A stretch of DNA of 64,000 bases from Mytilus trossulus. Its lineage: Eukaryota > Mollusca > Bivalvia > Mytilida > Mytilidae. Under the pieces are notes generated by a model. That model ran no database searches, was not told the DNA's origin, and was given only the letters and a program-made list of their open reading frames with translations. Location: the NCBI RefSeq assembly GCF_036588685.1, contig NC_086386.1, positions 3,336,710 to 3,400,709 of the forward strand. The letters run 5' to 3'. Shown here in pieces: positions 24,839 to 37,432 of this stretch. Made by a program: the position numbers and the translations under genes. The first letter of the stretch is position 1; each line of letters opens with the position of its first letter.

Positions 24839-26554
24839 GAGACGACAAGACAACATGTAAATTAATTTAAGAGAAACCCAACGGCCTGATTAACTTCAAA
24901 ATGAGTATTGCCAGAATGCAGTACTTGAGTGGTAGAAAAATTGTTCAATTCCATTTTCATTAAAGTTTGTAGTACTTAAATCGGAAGAAGTTCTTGCTCA
25001 CAACACTGATGCGATGACATTGCTTTTATGAGTCAAGTCACTAGTGTGTCACAGAAGTGCATTTTAATACTATTCGTTCCTGTCTATATATAGCTTTAAT
25101 TGTACAGGTTTTCAAATAAATTCTCGAATAGATGTAACATTCTGTTAGAAATTGAAATTTATCATTTTAAATAACTTGCATGGTTGAAAAATATTGAAAT
25201 ATTTATTTTTTCATTTCACAAGTACAACGACTGACTCGTTCGAGATGTTACTTAACTATCGACATAATCCTAAGACTAAGAATTGGCAATGTATTATGAT
25301 ACTTACATTTCTAAATGCTAACTTCCAAAACAAATTGCAATTCATGCATGGATGTCGATGAACCTAATCAAAACATTCACTACGTACTGTCAAGTTTATC
25401 CATCCGATAAGTTAGTATTATAATTTATGTAAATTTTACATTATATTTGATTCTTTTATTAAATTTCAAGACTGTTCACATTAGACTTCTTAATAACATT
25501 CCAATACGAACACAATGTTCAGACGTATTTTACACATAAACAAATTGTTGATCACAAATCCTCACAAAAAAACAATGTTGATTTTGTAATAGTAATCTCA
25601 AGATTTAGACCCAACAACAAAGTTTTAATTCGTTTAATTCCCCAAAACACTAAATCTGTTTAGTCTTTAACATTTGACTTTTACTGCGGTGTAATGTTAA
25701 TACCCAGTATTTAATCCATCAACTTCTAGTTAACTGTTTTAAATGGCTATTAAGAGTATTAAATACTTGACCAGTTTATCATTATTTTACTGTACATACA
25801 ACAGTGATTCGATAATGCCTTCTTATTAAACAAAAGAACGTGAAGGTACCAGTTCTTTTATTGGCTATTACACGCCCAATTTAAGAAACCAGTCACCCGA
25901 ATACGAAAGAAATAACTTTTCCTTATCTAAAATAAATTATCGTTATATTAGGCAAAGCCAAGAAAAAGAAGTTTCATGTTCTTCATTTCGCTGGTCTCAT
26001 AATATGATAGTTGCATGATAGGGGTGGTGAAAGTAATTGCCCTCCAAGACACACCTTCGTTGGCCAAGGGTTACGATCCAGTCCCTTTCTGTTCTAACCC
26101 TTGTCTAACGAAGATGTCCAAGATGGTGACTTAAGAATTATCATAGCTAGCGAGCGCGTACAATACAGTAGCGACAACACTCTTACTGCCATTTCAGATT
26201 ATTGTTATATCTGGTTGTTTATTTTGGGCATGTTTATATATATATAATATATTAACCCCCTAATTCAGATCGAGTATATCATTTACCATCCGCCTAGCAG
26301 CTAATCCCTATAGGGTTAATGTTCAATGTCACAAATAGGTTATACTCATTCACTATCATGAGTGGATCTGATGCTGTTCCGTTGGCTCAGGGTTTTGTCT
26401 TTTATTTGTTGAATCCAAAATATATTTTACAAGTAAAGAAAACTAGGAAAATATTGTCCCCTATTTTATTGATAATATACCAGATCAAAGGTATTACAGA
26501 ATCACAAATTCCTTGTCTGAAAATTGTCTCATTCGATGTAAGAATTTTGTATAA

Positions 26555-26680
26555 AAATTCATCATACATACCAGGATTAAAATTTTATATTTGCGTCAGA
26601 CGAGCATTTCGTCTACAAATGACAAACGGCCAAATAAAGTACGAAGCTGAAGAGCGTTGAGGACCAAAAATTCACAAAGT
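26555..26680 (+). repeat. Dispersed repeat fragment ('cgtctacaaatgac' family)
   Basis: 'aaaattttatatttgcgtca' and 'gtacgaagctgaagagcgtt' recall a common mussel repeat. An open frame over 26319-26660 is a by-product. Confidence 0.45.
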
Positions 26681-26694
26681 TTTACCAAATACAG

Positions 26695-26815
26695 CCAGGG
26701 ACGATCAATTCATTTGAATGGGGACATGTAGTTGGACCCCCCTTTTTTTGTCATGGGTTAGGACCCCCCTCCCCCCCTTTTTTTTAAATGGCTGGATCCG
26801 CCCCTGTACAGCTAA
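26695..26815. mobile_element. Short interspersed element, 'ggatccgcc' family
   Basis: C-rich core and the terminal 'ggctggatccgcccctg', as at 3555-3715. Confidence 0.55.
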
Positions 26816-28019
26816 GGTAATCATTTGAACGAAATGATAAGAATCACTAATACTAATATTCATTTTTCTGGCCTGTCTGAAATTTAACCTTTAAAATCTT
26901 TAGCTGATATTTTAAAACAAAACATGCGAGAAATTCTGAGGTGAAATAAAACAATAGATCTAAATACCAAAACGAGAGATAGACATCTAAAGAAAGAGAA
27001 TGTCATTTCTGCTCTGTCATTATGCTAATATAACAATTACTAACACTTTAACAATCATTACTTTGACACAAATCTTTTCACTTCGTTTGACATATTGATT
27101 TATTTTAATTAGAAAAAATAATGCGGGTTAATCTAAATAGATCACCGTATATTTTTTATATATTCTTATAATAATATAAAGTTGTTAAAATTTTAAAATA
27201 AATAAAAATATCGAGTTGATAAATAAATGTAGCACTCCATGCATTGAGTTTCGCGAATTCAGCATTGCCTGTTGCTTGATAATCGTTTAGGTGGCAAAAG
27301 TAAGACACTCAATCACCTAGAATGCAGATCTCTAGATCATGCTTAATAAAATTCCTGGAAGGTTGGAGTCACCACCATCTACTATCAATGCATTTTTTGT
27401 TACACTTGTCTGTTCTTCGAGGCTTTCTGTTTTTGCTGATTTTAGTTGCAGTTTGATAAAGATACGTTTCTTTGTCCCCAGCAGGACTTATTTTAGGCAA
27501 CACAAATTCTCAATTCAGACACAGGTATGCTAAGATGGTCGCCGTTTGTAGCTGTTTGCTCCTCCTTGTATAATACGATCGATTCTGTATATATTATATT
27601 CTAGTGGAAATATTTGTTCATTCTGTTATAGGGGACTCTATCCATGGTTCTATACCCAGGACAAAAATTGGTTTGAAGCTTTCAACTAGGTTTTTCACTA
27701 GTCCTTGTTTTGATTTAATGGATTGAAATTTAGTCAGCATCTTGATTTGTATTGTTTTTGAAACTGATTGTAAATTCTTCTGGTTCTTTCTCTAAGGTGT
27801 GGATACATGAATAGGTTTGAGGCAGTTATAAAGAAGTGGACTCTGGTGCGAAAGTTATTGAATAAATTTGAGGTGAATAGTACATGTATTATATACCCCT
27901 GGAAAAAGTATTGCAACACTTCCATTGAAAATAATGTAAAATGACATGATTTTAAAATGTGTATGTAATATAATTTGAGTTCTACCAAAGACTTAATCCG
28001 TTTATGTTTTCAAATCGTA

Positions 28020-28115
28020 GAGTAGAAGGGCAAAAGCTCACTTGATTTTGATTTTCAGTTCGAATACAGACCGTGAAAGTGTGGCCTATCGATCCTTTTG
28101 ACTTTAAGAGTTTTA

Positions 28116-28162
<47 letters not shown>

Positions 28163-28263
28163 AGCCAAGCGTTCATAGCGACGTTGCTTTTTGATCCTTC
28201 GATTTCGGCTCTTCCTATCATTGTGAAGCAGAATTCATCAAGCGTTGGATTGTTTAGCCACTT
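28020..28263 (+). pseudogene. 28S rRNA fragment (pseudogene)
   Basis: About 244 bases match, from memory, the conserved 3' part of animal 28S rRNA, including 'gttaccacagggataactgg' (peptidyl-transferase region) and 'gcgttcatagcgacgttgct'. Differences at normally invariant sites (for example 'cagttcgaat', 'gatttcggctc', 'tgtttagccact') and abrupt ends show a dispersed, non-functional piece. Confidence 0.85.
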
Positions 28264-28874
28264 ACTTTCTATCCAATATTAATGCTACATCGATAGAACA
28301 TAAGAACTGCACGTTAATAGTTTTTCGCGTTTTTCTTTGGTTATTTTCTTCGGTATAGAAGGCAAGAAAAAGCTTCAATAATCTTTTTAGTACAACTCTG
28401 ATGACGCGTCTCTGTAGTCTTAATTTTGCCTGAAATGTAAGTTAATGACACGTATTCAATTTTAAACCACGAACGAAATAAAAGTATTTGGTAAAACCCC
28501 AATTATACACATTCTACAATTATGTAATTTTACATTGCTGTCAATGGAAGCGTGCAATAAATTTTACAAGCATACCAAGTTAGAATTTGGGCAGTCGCAA
28601 AGAAGGCAATCCCAGCCTATGCAACTGTCGTCGGCTAAGATATTGCATGTTCATGAGCTAATGGATTGGCAGGAGACATGACACCACTTGTAGAATAAGA
28701 ATAAGAGAAATGGACCAGACGAAGTAACTGTCCGAGGAACTAACCATGCCAATGCGAAAACATTCAATCTCAGACATTGTCTGTCATGAAATATTCGCTA
28801 CTGTACATTGACCAATCAATTATCAACTAGTCTAACTACGATATGGCTGTTTGTTTGTCCAATACTTTCAGCAG

Positions 28875-29062
28875 AGGATTTTGTAAACAGTCAACGGGGT
28901 AGGAGGGCGGATTTGAGTGGAATAAGATGTCAAACTTCAACTGGAAACCTAATGAAATTTACTATTTCAATGTGCTGTAATGCATGCAGAGGCACAGGGA
29001 CTTCCGAAATAAATAGGGAATGTTTCCATAAAGACACAGATGATACCTCAGCAAGCATATAA
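28875..29062 (+). other. Unassigned Cys-containing open stretch, possible terminal exon
   Basis: After a fair acceptor (ttgtccaatactttcag) a frame stays open for about 62 codons to TAA, reading ...GIRCQTSTG...ISMCCNACRGTG...NRECF. It may be a remnant exon or chance. No partner exon was found nearby and I recognise no family. Confidence 0.2.
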
Positions 29063-29164
29063 CGTTGTAAAAGGACATTACTCGAGAACTGTAAAATGAT
29101 ATTGCTAAAAAGTCGAACTTAAACTGCATTCAGTGGTAATAAGCATTATATACATTTCATTAAA

Positions 29165-29360
29165 TTTAGTTGAGACAAACTTGGAGCAGGATCTGCTTAC
29201 CCTTCCATAACACTTCAGATCACCCCCAGTTTTTGGTAGAGTTCGTGTTGTTTAGTCTTTAGTGTTCTATATTATTTCATGTGTACTATTATTTGTGTTA
29301 GTCTTTCCTTTTTAGCCATGGAGTTGTCGGTTTATTTTCGATCTATGGGATCTTTTACCC
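29165..29360 (+). repeat. Dispersed bivalve repeat ('gagttcgtgttgtttagtct' family)
   Basis: The order 'ttcgtgttgtttagtcttta', 'tcatgtgtactattatttgt', 'agccatggagttgtcggttt' recalls a common bivalve repeat. The small open frame at 29279 is part of it. Confidence 0.5.
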
Positions 29361-29689
29361 CACTTTTAAAAGTAAGAGAACGGAAACGAAAAATTTCAGC
29401 AGTTTTTCAATTTGTAAAGTGGCATAACCCTAGAATCAAAGTGCTTGTAATCTCTGAATGGTAAAGATTGCTTTAATTTATTTTATTTATCAGTGGGAAG
29501 TAAAATGAATATTTCTTTGTATAAAGCATTGGTTGATTCAACTTACATTCTTAACAAAGAAAGATAACTCCAATTTTTAAAGAAGATTTAAACAAGAGCA
29601 CACTGAAATGTATTACCTTCTTTACTAATCGTTGTTATGATGTTGAGTCTTAAATACAAAGCTTTACTTCAAGTTAACTATCACAAATT

Positions 29690-30185
29690 TTGCATGATCC
29701 AAGAAAATGAGGTCGAGGTTATATATAACTGACAAGCAATGCATCTACAGCTTATAATCATGCAATACACTATAGTCGACCTATTGATTGTAGTTTCAAA
29801 GAAACAGACTCAACCAAGAAAACTAAACATTGAACCATGAAAATGAGGTCTAGGTCCGATGACACCTTGACAGGCAGACATGTACATATTCCAATACATT
29901 AAATATAGAAAATCTATTGCTTATAGTTTGATCAGACCAACACAAGAATTTAACCAATGAAGGTGAAAATGCGGTGAAGGTGAAATGAAACATAAGAGAC
30001 AGACATGCACATCATCAAAATACAGTTTAACTAGTGATAGTGTTAGGAAAAAAAAAAACTTGACTATATAACCACTGAACCATGGAAATTAGGTCATGGT
30101 TAGACGACACCTGCAAGTTGGACATATATACCTAACAATCATTCCATAAACTGAATTTACAAGACCTATTGCTTAAAGTATGGAC
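29690..30185 (+). repeat. About 150-bp tandem repeat, 3-4 diverged copies
   Basis: Each unit carries a variant of 'gaaccatgaaaatgaggtct', then 'acaggcagacatgtacat', then 'cctattgcttatagtttg'. This is the type of array found inside longer bivalve repeat elements. Confidence 0.65.
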
Positions 30186-30404
30186 TTTTTCATATTTTCA
30201 AACATGAAAATGGGGCCAAGACACTGTAAACTTCCTCGCATAAGGCATTTACCTCCTGAAATATAAAAGCTGTATAGAAATACATTTTTTGTAGTTCTGA
30301 TATATATCAAAAGACCCATGATGTCCAATCCTTTAATATGCCGGGCAAGACAATAAAATATGTAAATAAGGGCATTTTTAAAACATTTCATTTTCATAGA
30401 TATA

Positions 30405-30800
30405 GGAAGATGTGGTGTGAGTGCCAATGAGACAACTCTCCATCCAAATAACAATTTAAAAATTAAACCATTATAGGTTAAAGTACGGCCTTCAACACGG
30501 AGCCTTGGCTCACACCGAACAACAAGCTATAAAGGGCCCCAAAATTACTAGTGTAAAACCATTCAAACGGGAAAACCAACGGTCTAATCTATATAAACAA
30601 AACGAGAAACGAGAAACACGTATATATTACATAAACAAACGACAACTACTGTACATCAGATTCCTGACTTAGGACAGGTGCAAACATTTGCAGCGGGATT
30701 AAACGTTTTAATGGGCCCAAACCTTCTCCCTTTTTCTGAAACAATAGCATAACATCACAACATATAAAAACATGTATACATTTGTAGCCCTTAAGACATT
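30405..30800 (+). mobile_element. Mussel dispersed repeat (gagacaact family), near complete
   Basis: Runs from 'ataggaagatgtggtgtgag' through 'gagacaactctccatccaaa', 'ccttggctcacaccgaacaa', 'cagattcctgacttaggaca' to 'aatagcataacatcacaaca'. It serves as the reference for judging the interrupted copy at 39965. Confidence 0.85.
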
Positions 30801-30824
30801 CAATGACAATCAGAAATGTACTAT

Positions 30825-30960
30825 TTTTTAGGGGCCAGCGGAAGCATGCCTTTGGGTGCAGAATTTCCTCACTGTGTTGAACACCAATTGGTGGCCTTTT
30901 GTTGTGTTATGCTCTTTTTGACACATTTCCTTTTTCCATTCTCAATTTTATCCAGTTCAA
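30825..30960 (-). mobile_element. Dispersed repeat ('gagaatggaaatggggaatg' family), reversed
   Basis: Reverse complement matches the order seen at 41490-41640 ('gaatggaa', 'tgtgtcaaagaga', 'ggccaccaatgggt', then an A-rich 'gcac' stretch and 'gctggcc'). Confidence 0.6.
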
Positions 30961-31061
30961 AGAGAGGCTGTTAGCAAAAAGACAAGGGACTAAACCAGAA
31001 CACACATTATTCGTTATCAGCAAACAAGTCTTTTCTCTTAGCAGAAGCATCAAATTTTAAG

Positions 31062-31138
31062 TCTGGTTTGTCCAGACTGAGGCTCAAACTTGTGACCTCC
31101 CCTACATAAGGCAAACATGATACCACAAGGACACTGAG
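31062..31138 (-). repeat. Possible tRNA-derived (SINE-like) remnant
   Basis: The minus strand reads 'gtccttgtggtatcatgttt' and, about 30 bases on, 'gtcacaagtttgagcctc', spaced like polymerase III A and B boxes but decayed. Not a functional tRNA: the arms do not pair convincingly. Confidence 0.3.
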
Positions 31139-31382
31139 ATAGTAAATTAGGCTGAAGAACTGATACCACAAGACCACTAAGGGAGTTTTAAAGGCTGAAG
31201 AATTGACAACACAAGCATGATGTTTTATATAGTTTTACTGACATTAAAGATGTTAAATTAGCACTATAATGGGAGCTGGGTAGAATGTATATCACAGTCC
31301 TGCATGTATACAATCAAAACAAAGGACATAAACATAAATTGCTGTCAAACAGGAGAGATTACTGTCTTTAGAATTTGGAAAG

Positions 31383-34300
31383 TCATTCGTATACCATGGG
31401 TGCATCTATAAGGGAATAAGTGATGACCTCCTCAGGTTTGAACCACAGATCTATTTCTCTCTTGGCACTTTCTACAGCATCACTACCGTGACATATATTT
31501 CTGAAAGAAAAAAAAATAATATAAACTACAATATTTAGTATATGTTTAATAAGTTAAAGTAGTGTTTTTTCTCATCATTGTCTCATAAAGGGTATTGCTG
31601 AAACAAAAGTTGATAAGCATTTCTTTTTCTTGTATTTGTTACTTTTGTCACAAACAAAAACAAGAGGCGATCACAACGACAGCAAACCGGATTTATTAAC
31701 ATTTATTTGTGTCCTGGCAATATCACAAGAACCATAACTCCTGAACGGTAATAGTCAAAATAGACATTATTGAACTTGACCTCCATTTTGTCATCAGTAA
31801 CAACATATTAAAATTTGAAATATTTGGTTGAACCGTTCATGAGTAAATGTACGGACATGACTGGCAACACCATTTTTCAATCTTTCAAGAACCATAACTC
31901 CTGAACGGTAAAAGTCAAAATCATCATTATTATACTTGACCTCTATTTTGTCATCAGTAACAACATATTAAAATTTGGGAAGCTTTGGTGGAACAGTTCA
32001 TGTGTAAATGCACGGACACGACTGTAAACGTTATTTTTCAATCTTTTAAGAACCATAACTCCTGAACGGTAAAAGTCAAAATCGTTATTATTCAACTTGA
32101 CCTTCATTTTGTTGTATATCACAACATATTAAAATTTTAAAAGCTTTGGTTGAGTGGTTCATGAGTTAATGCACGGACAACATTTGGTTGCCGCCTGACT
32201 GCCATCAGTACATCCCCAGATCAATAACCGACATTTTTGTCACAAAAATCCAGTTAAAAACTGTTGGTAAAAGAAGACAAGTTTCAACCATGGCGATTAA
32301 AAACTTCCTCTATAACTTCTTCATAGTCAATATTTATATACAATGATATTCTAATGCTGAAAAAGGTCATAATTTTTAAAGGTGTATATGAAACTATTAA
32401 TATAATACAAGAGTACCAGCAAATTAATCATTTTCTCAACTTTTCTTTTTCACATATTTTGTATGTACATTGTAAGCTGTCCAAATGTCCTGCTCTACAA
32501 GTTCCAACACAGTTGATGTTAAATTATTATTCAAATTTACCGTTCTGAAGTAGAATTTGATCTTAACAATAACAAGTTTTCCTTGTGACCTACCTTCCAA
32601 GATCAACACAATAATCTCCACGAATTGTTCCTGGGGCAGAGGCTAAAGGATTTGTTTCACCCAACATTTTACGTCCAGTTTTCACAACATCTTTGCCTTC
32701 AAATACCTGTAGAAATACAGTAAAGGCTGATTATTAAGGAAAAAAAAGTTTTTGAGCACGACATGAAGTAAATTATTACATGGGTAACATACTTACAATA
32801 AAAAGAAATTCCTGATATCACAGTAATAAATCATGTTAATTTCTCATTTTGTCCATTTAAAAAAAATCACAATACTAAATGCAGGAAATAATATTTGAAT
32901 TTACAGTACTTTTCAAGTCCATTCAGGTCTTTACTTAAACCCATTTAGCCTTTATGTCTGAGATTTGGCATCCATACTATTATTTTTTTTTTCAAAATTT
33001 CCTATCTAAAAACCTTATAGACCATACCATTTTTAATTACTTTGATTGCTTCCTAAAATACCAATTTCAATAATCAATAATTAAAGATCGAAACATATTT
33101 ATATAAAACCAGTGTTGCATGATTTGACCAAATACCCAATGACACAGGAAGGTATCATAATGACCTTCTAATTGGTAAAAAGATAGTGATACAAGTAAAC
33201 GAGCGAAAAACATTTTGCCAGTTAGGATCAACAGGTTGTACCATTTTCCCAAATTCTGCTATTTTAAAAAGTCCATTGATAACTACAAGCTGGCAAGGCT
33301 GGTTTCTGTAGCTTACTTATTCTGTTGTACAGTACTAAAGTCTTCATGAAGTTTAAACCAACATAATACATTGTAATATTTTTAAATTCTATTGCACAAT
33401 AATTTCAGATTTTAAAATCAAAAAGTTTTTGATAAAAGACTTTTGTAAATATCATAAAGGATCAGTACATGTATGGGACATTGAAATAATCAAATAATTC
33501 TGTAAACCAATGAAAGAAGACTTACACAAGCACACACTGGTCCAGAAGTGGACATATATTCTACCAACCCATTGAAGAAAGGTTTGCTTGATAAATCAGC
33601 ATAGTGCTTCTGCATAAATTCTTTGGATGGCTGAAATATAAACATTACAAATTATTTGCATGTATAATTTAAATAACAATTATTGAAATAGCCTTCCTTT
33701 AAATCTTTAATGTATTCATGATGTACATTAAGCTCTATTCAAATAACCTTTTTGCATTTTTTATTTAAATTGAAACAACATACTGCTTTTTTGTTTGTAA
33801 TCATTTAACATCTTCTTAACTGTAGCAGGTGACTAGAGTCGTGCAGCCACTATCATTACCACTTAACTGAGGGATCATGATTGGTGATCAGCCAGGCAGG
33901 TAAGCATGAGAGGTCCCTAATTAGCAAAGTAGGCAACATTTTTGCCTTTAATCTAGATATGAGAATGTACATTTGTACATGAATCTCCTTTGTCTTTTTC
34001 CCTAGTTAAGGATGATGATTCCATCCCATTACTTGCTTTCTACATTAGCTAAAGCCAAGGAGTGATTTACTTTGTCTTTTACAGCTGTTCACGACTGAAA
34101 AACTTGCAGGTTTAAAATCAATAAGTCAAACATCAATTCATGTTGGTTGTTGCAAAGATGCGAACCCTTTTTTGACACAATCATTAACTACTTATCAAAT
34201 TTTCCGTAATTTTGAAGTTTTCGGTAATCATTCAAAAAGCACCAACAGAAATTACTGATGAGATGTTGCAAAGAGGGATATGACTCACAAATGGTCAAAG

Positions 34301-37092
34301 TGATGGTAAGGGTGAACTTACCTAAATTCCTACTTGATCTGAGTTTAGCATTGACAAGTTTCAAAACATTTGGCGAGTCCAACTTAAATTAGAGTACATT
34401 AACGGTTTATGATTTAAAACCATAATAGGGACGTATGAAAGGATGCTTCTGAAGAGGAATATAATTTGAACATTCTTTTGAGACGCCATAATCATTTGGA
34501 CTAGGTAATCAAACCTACTGTTAACAAGGATTTGTATAGTTGTCTTGAAATGCTATATTTTTTGCTTTGAACCTGGTCTAGTCCGAGATTACTTTGAAGT
34601 CCAACGCCTGTTTGCCAGACAAGCTGGGGCAGTGGCACGTCAGAGTTCGTCCCATATCAAAAAGTGGATATTTGCCCATCCAAAACAGATGCGCTGCTTT
34701 GTCGCTTCTGGTGAAGATTGACAGCCTTGGAATTATATAAATCGGGCATCAATCTGTTCATTTTTCATGTATCTCTTCATTTATGTAAGTTTCACCTACC
34801 TACCAACCTTTATTTTTCCATATTTTAACAGTTTTCACAGAGGCCCATTGATTTCAGTATTTTGCCTTTCATTTTCAAAGATTATCAAGTGACCATGAGA
34901 AAACAGTGATGATTTATGCAAATTACGGATCTCCTGTAGTTGGTGATCGCAATACTGGTATACCAGTATTGTCCACAATACTGGTATAAAAATTTTGTAC
35001 CAGTATTGTAATTTTTTATAAAAAAACAACAATACTGGTACATTACTGATATACCAGTATTGTAGTTGTATTGTTGACTAGACTATATTGAAGATGAAAG
35101 GAAGATTAAATAAACTCAAAAAGATTTTAGAGGATATAATTGACATCAATTAACAACCAGTTGAAAGTCATTACTATACTTGCATAAATAAACAAAGTAT
35201 TATTGAAATTAACTCATATCATCATTATCATTTAAACAATTGCTAATAATTTTATCATATTTCTATATTTTATTCAATAGAGAAAATAAAATAAAAGATT
35301 ATTATCTGAGTAATTATTTAATAAATTCAAGCAAATTATGAGACTTAAATACTGTTATATCAGCATTTACTTGTATGCCATCACATATTTTGACAGATAT
35401 TTCAATACATGTATACATTTTTTGTGTACTAAGATCATATGCATTTGTTTGACTGTCTTTATTTTCTTATTAATCTTTCACAACAAAAGATATCAAAATT
35501 ATTCATTAATATTTTATTATAAAAAGTTGCTTTAAATGAGAACCTGGTTATAATCAAATTACATGTACCTAGTTCTAGTTTGTCTACATGAAATTGAATG
35601 TTAAGGGTTGAAGCAGTTGATTCAGAACCATGGACAATACAATTAGTAGCAGATACATCTATATCTACAGTACTGGTACAAATACTTATACTAGACCAGC
35701 ACTCTGACAGTAAGAGAGCTGAACAGATGCTATCTGAAATAGATTGTAATCTAGTAAGCGTCAGAGAAAGTTCACAGAGACTGAATACCAAATACCAATA
35801 TAGGAAGGGGGAGGGGTTGCAGAAATCACATCTGAAGAAGAAATAGACAATACCAATGCTGATGATACATAAGCTATAACAGCTTTAATGTCAATATAAA
35901 ATTCACTATTAAAATATACTGCATGAATTTTTAAAAGAGAGAACTGAAAGAAAACATAGAAGAAAGTACAGAGTTTGTTGAAATGCTGAGACAGTACAGT
36001 TCCACATCAGAAGATTTAAAACTTTATTTGATGACAATCACAGTGTACCATCTACATGTATGGCATCATTAGTTAAACACAATCATTCCTAATAAATGTC
36101 ATCTGTTAATTTCATTATGCATATATGTAAAAACACAATACTGGTACAATACTGGAATACAATACTGGTACAAAATTTTTATACCAGTATTGTGGACAAT
36201 ACTGGTATACCAGTATTGCGATCACCAACTACAGGAGATCCCAAATTACCATAATGTAACACCTCGTTCATTTACCATACAAGTTATCTAAATGTCTGAG
36301 AGCTTCAGATTGTAACGTGGTCTGAACTAAATGTTTCATACAGATCTCCTGTAATGGAGGTGAAAAATCTTGGTAGGATTCTAAGTGATAACATCGATCT
36401 CCTTAAAAGATGACCACGAACTCTCTCATAACTTGACCTCTATTTGAAAGTGAAAGTCAAAATCAATGGGTCTCTGTGAAAACTGTTAAAATATGGAAAA
36501 AAATAAGGTTGGCAAGAAGGTGAAACTTACAGAAATGAAGAGATAAATGAAAAATGAAGAGATGGATGCCAAATTCATATAATTCCAAGGCCGTCAGTCG
36601 GTACCAGAATCGACGAAGCAGCCCATTTGTTTTGTGTGGTCAAATATCCACTTTTTGATATGGGACGAGCTCTGACGGCCCCAGCTTGTCCGGCAAAACA
36701 GTCGTTGGACGTCAGAGTAATCTTGGACTAAACCTCGTCCAAATAATTATGAAGTTTTGAAGGCGTCAAAGAAAAAAATATAATAGCCCGGACTACTTTG
36801 AACCCTGCGCAGAAAGGCTTCAAGTTGTCTTTAATAGAAATATTTATGCGTGTCATCCAACGGATTAAACTGTATATATGGAGCACACATGAAACTCATC
36901 TCCCAAAACAAGATATTTTCCATAATTAGTGGATTTGACATTTCGCAAAAAAAAATTTCTCACCTGAACTAATTTACATGCAACCAGTTTATAGCCTCTA
37001 TTGTTAAATCTTTTGATGATTTCGCCAGTTAACCCTCTTTGTACACCATCAGGTTTAACCATGATGAAAGATCTTTCGGTGTTGGCAGCCAT
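31383..37092 (-). CDS. nme1-like: Nucleoside diphosphate kinase (group I NME/NDPK), 4 coding exons, 154 aa
   Basis: Coding exons are 37092-36964, 33630-33526, 32706-32594 and 31500-31383. All have GT-AG borders and phases 0, 0 and 2, with TGA at 31383. The protein opens [20 protein letters not shown], carries the active-site segment [13 protein letters not shown] with the phospho-accepting His, has the [11 protein letters not shown] loop and ends APMVYE, at the family's usual 150-155 residues. The enzyme passes the gamma phosphate of NTPs to NDPs through that His, normally as a cytosolic hexamer. Oddities: VCACVFEG where most relatives have VVAMVWEG, and Cys in NICHGSD where Ile is usual. An in-frame upstream ATG at 37137 would add 15 residues; the start at 37092 matches the family. 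It lies head to head with the transposase-like gene. Confidence 0.95.
31640..32255. repeat. About 160-bp tandem repeat (3 copies) in NDK intron 3
   Basis: 'aagaaccataactcctgaac' recurs near 31729, 31887 and 32049, each followed by a 'ttgacct.cattttgt' block. The edges carry 'ttttgtcacaaa' in both places, so it may be one dispersed element. Confidence 0.7.
33631..36963 (-). other. NDK intron 1, 3.3 kb
   Basis: 33640-34555 shows nothing beyond AT-rich sequence. 34560-36740 is a foldback element (next entry). Confidence 0.7.
34560..36740. mobile_element. Foldback element, arms of about 520-600 bp, about 1.06 kb core
   Basis: Left arm (34560-35075) and right arm (36135-36740) are inverted, diverged copies. 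'tcccatatcaaaaagtggat' in the left arm faces 'atccactttttgatatggga' in the right. Inner arm ends carry palindromic runs of 'aatactggtataccagtatt'. The core is AT-rich with one 82-codon open frame (35598-35846) that I do not recognise. The long arms and lack of a clear transposase suggest a non-autonomous foldback or giant MITE. Confidence 0.75.
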
Positions 37093-37145
37093 TTCTGATG
37101 AAAATTGTGAGAAAATGGCTAAGAGGGTAGCAACCATGTGGCAGA
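37093..37145. promoter_or_regulatory. Part of the divergent upstream region of the NDK and transposase-like genes
   Basis: The NDK start (37092) and the duplicated segment that carries the plus-strand gene (from 37146) are only 53 bp apart, so the two genes probably share upstream control sequence. No TATA box or other specific element is claimed. Confidence 0.3.
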
Positions 37146-37432
37146 AAAGGTTGGTGTTGGAAGGGATAGCGTAGAAGTAGATATGAATATTCATGTACAC
37201 TCGGAAGTTCTCTTAACGGAAGTAAATATGGGTCGTGCTAAAACAAGTAAACAAAATAGAAAAACGCACGCGCACATGCACGTGGGGACATCTATGAGAA
37301 GAAAGACTATATATTACAGATTACTTATGATTACAATTATTATATTTAACATGATTGAACAAAGCTAATAACATTTTAAATATATAGATTCTAACTGGGT
37401 ACGATGATGAGTTAAGTTACGTTAGAGATCGT

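Larger units (their letters stand above)
21406..31382. other. Intergenic region with repeats, no supported gene
   Basis: Between the 5' end of the giant exon and the NDK 3' end. The 5' non-coding exon and promoter of the giant gene must lie here or beyond but cannot be placed. Stretches 21406-22770, 23050-24470, 24900-26550, 26820-28015, 28265-28600 and 29365-29685 hold nothing I can support. Confidence 0.5.

Noticed and set aside
26319-26660. 113-codon open frame
   Set aside because: Overlaps a dispersed mussel repeat and shows no domain or splice support.
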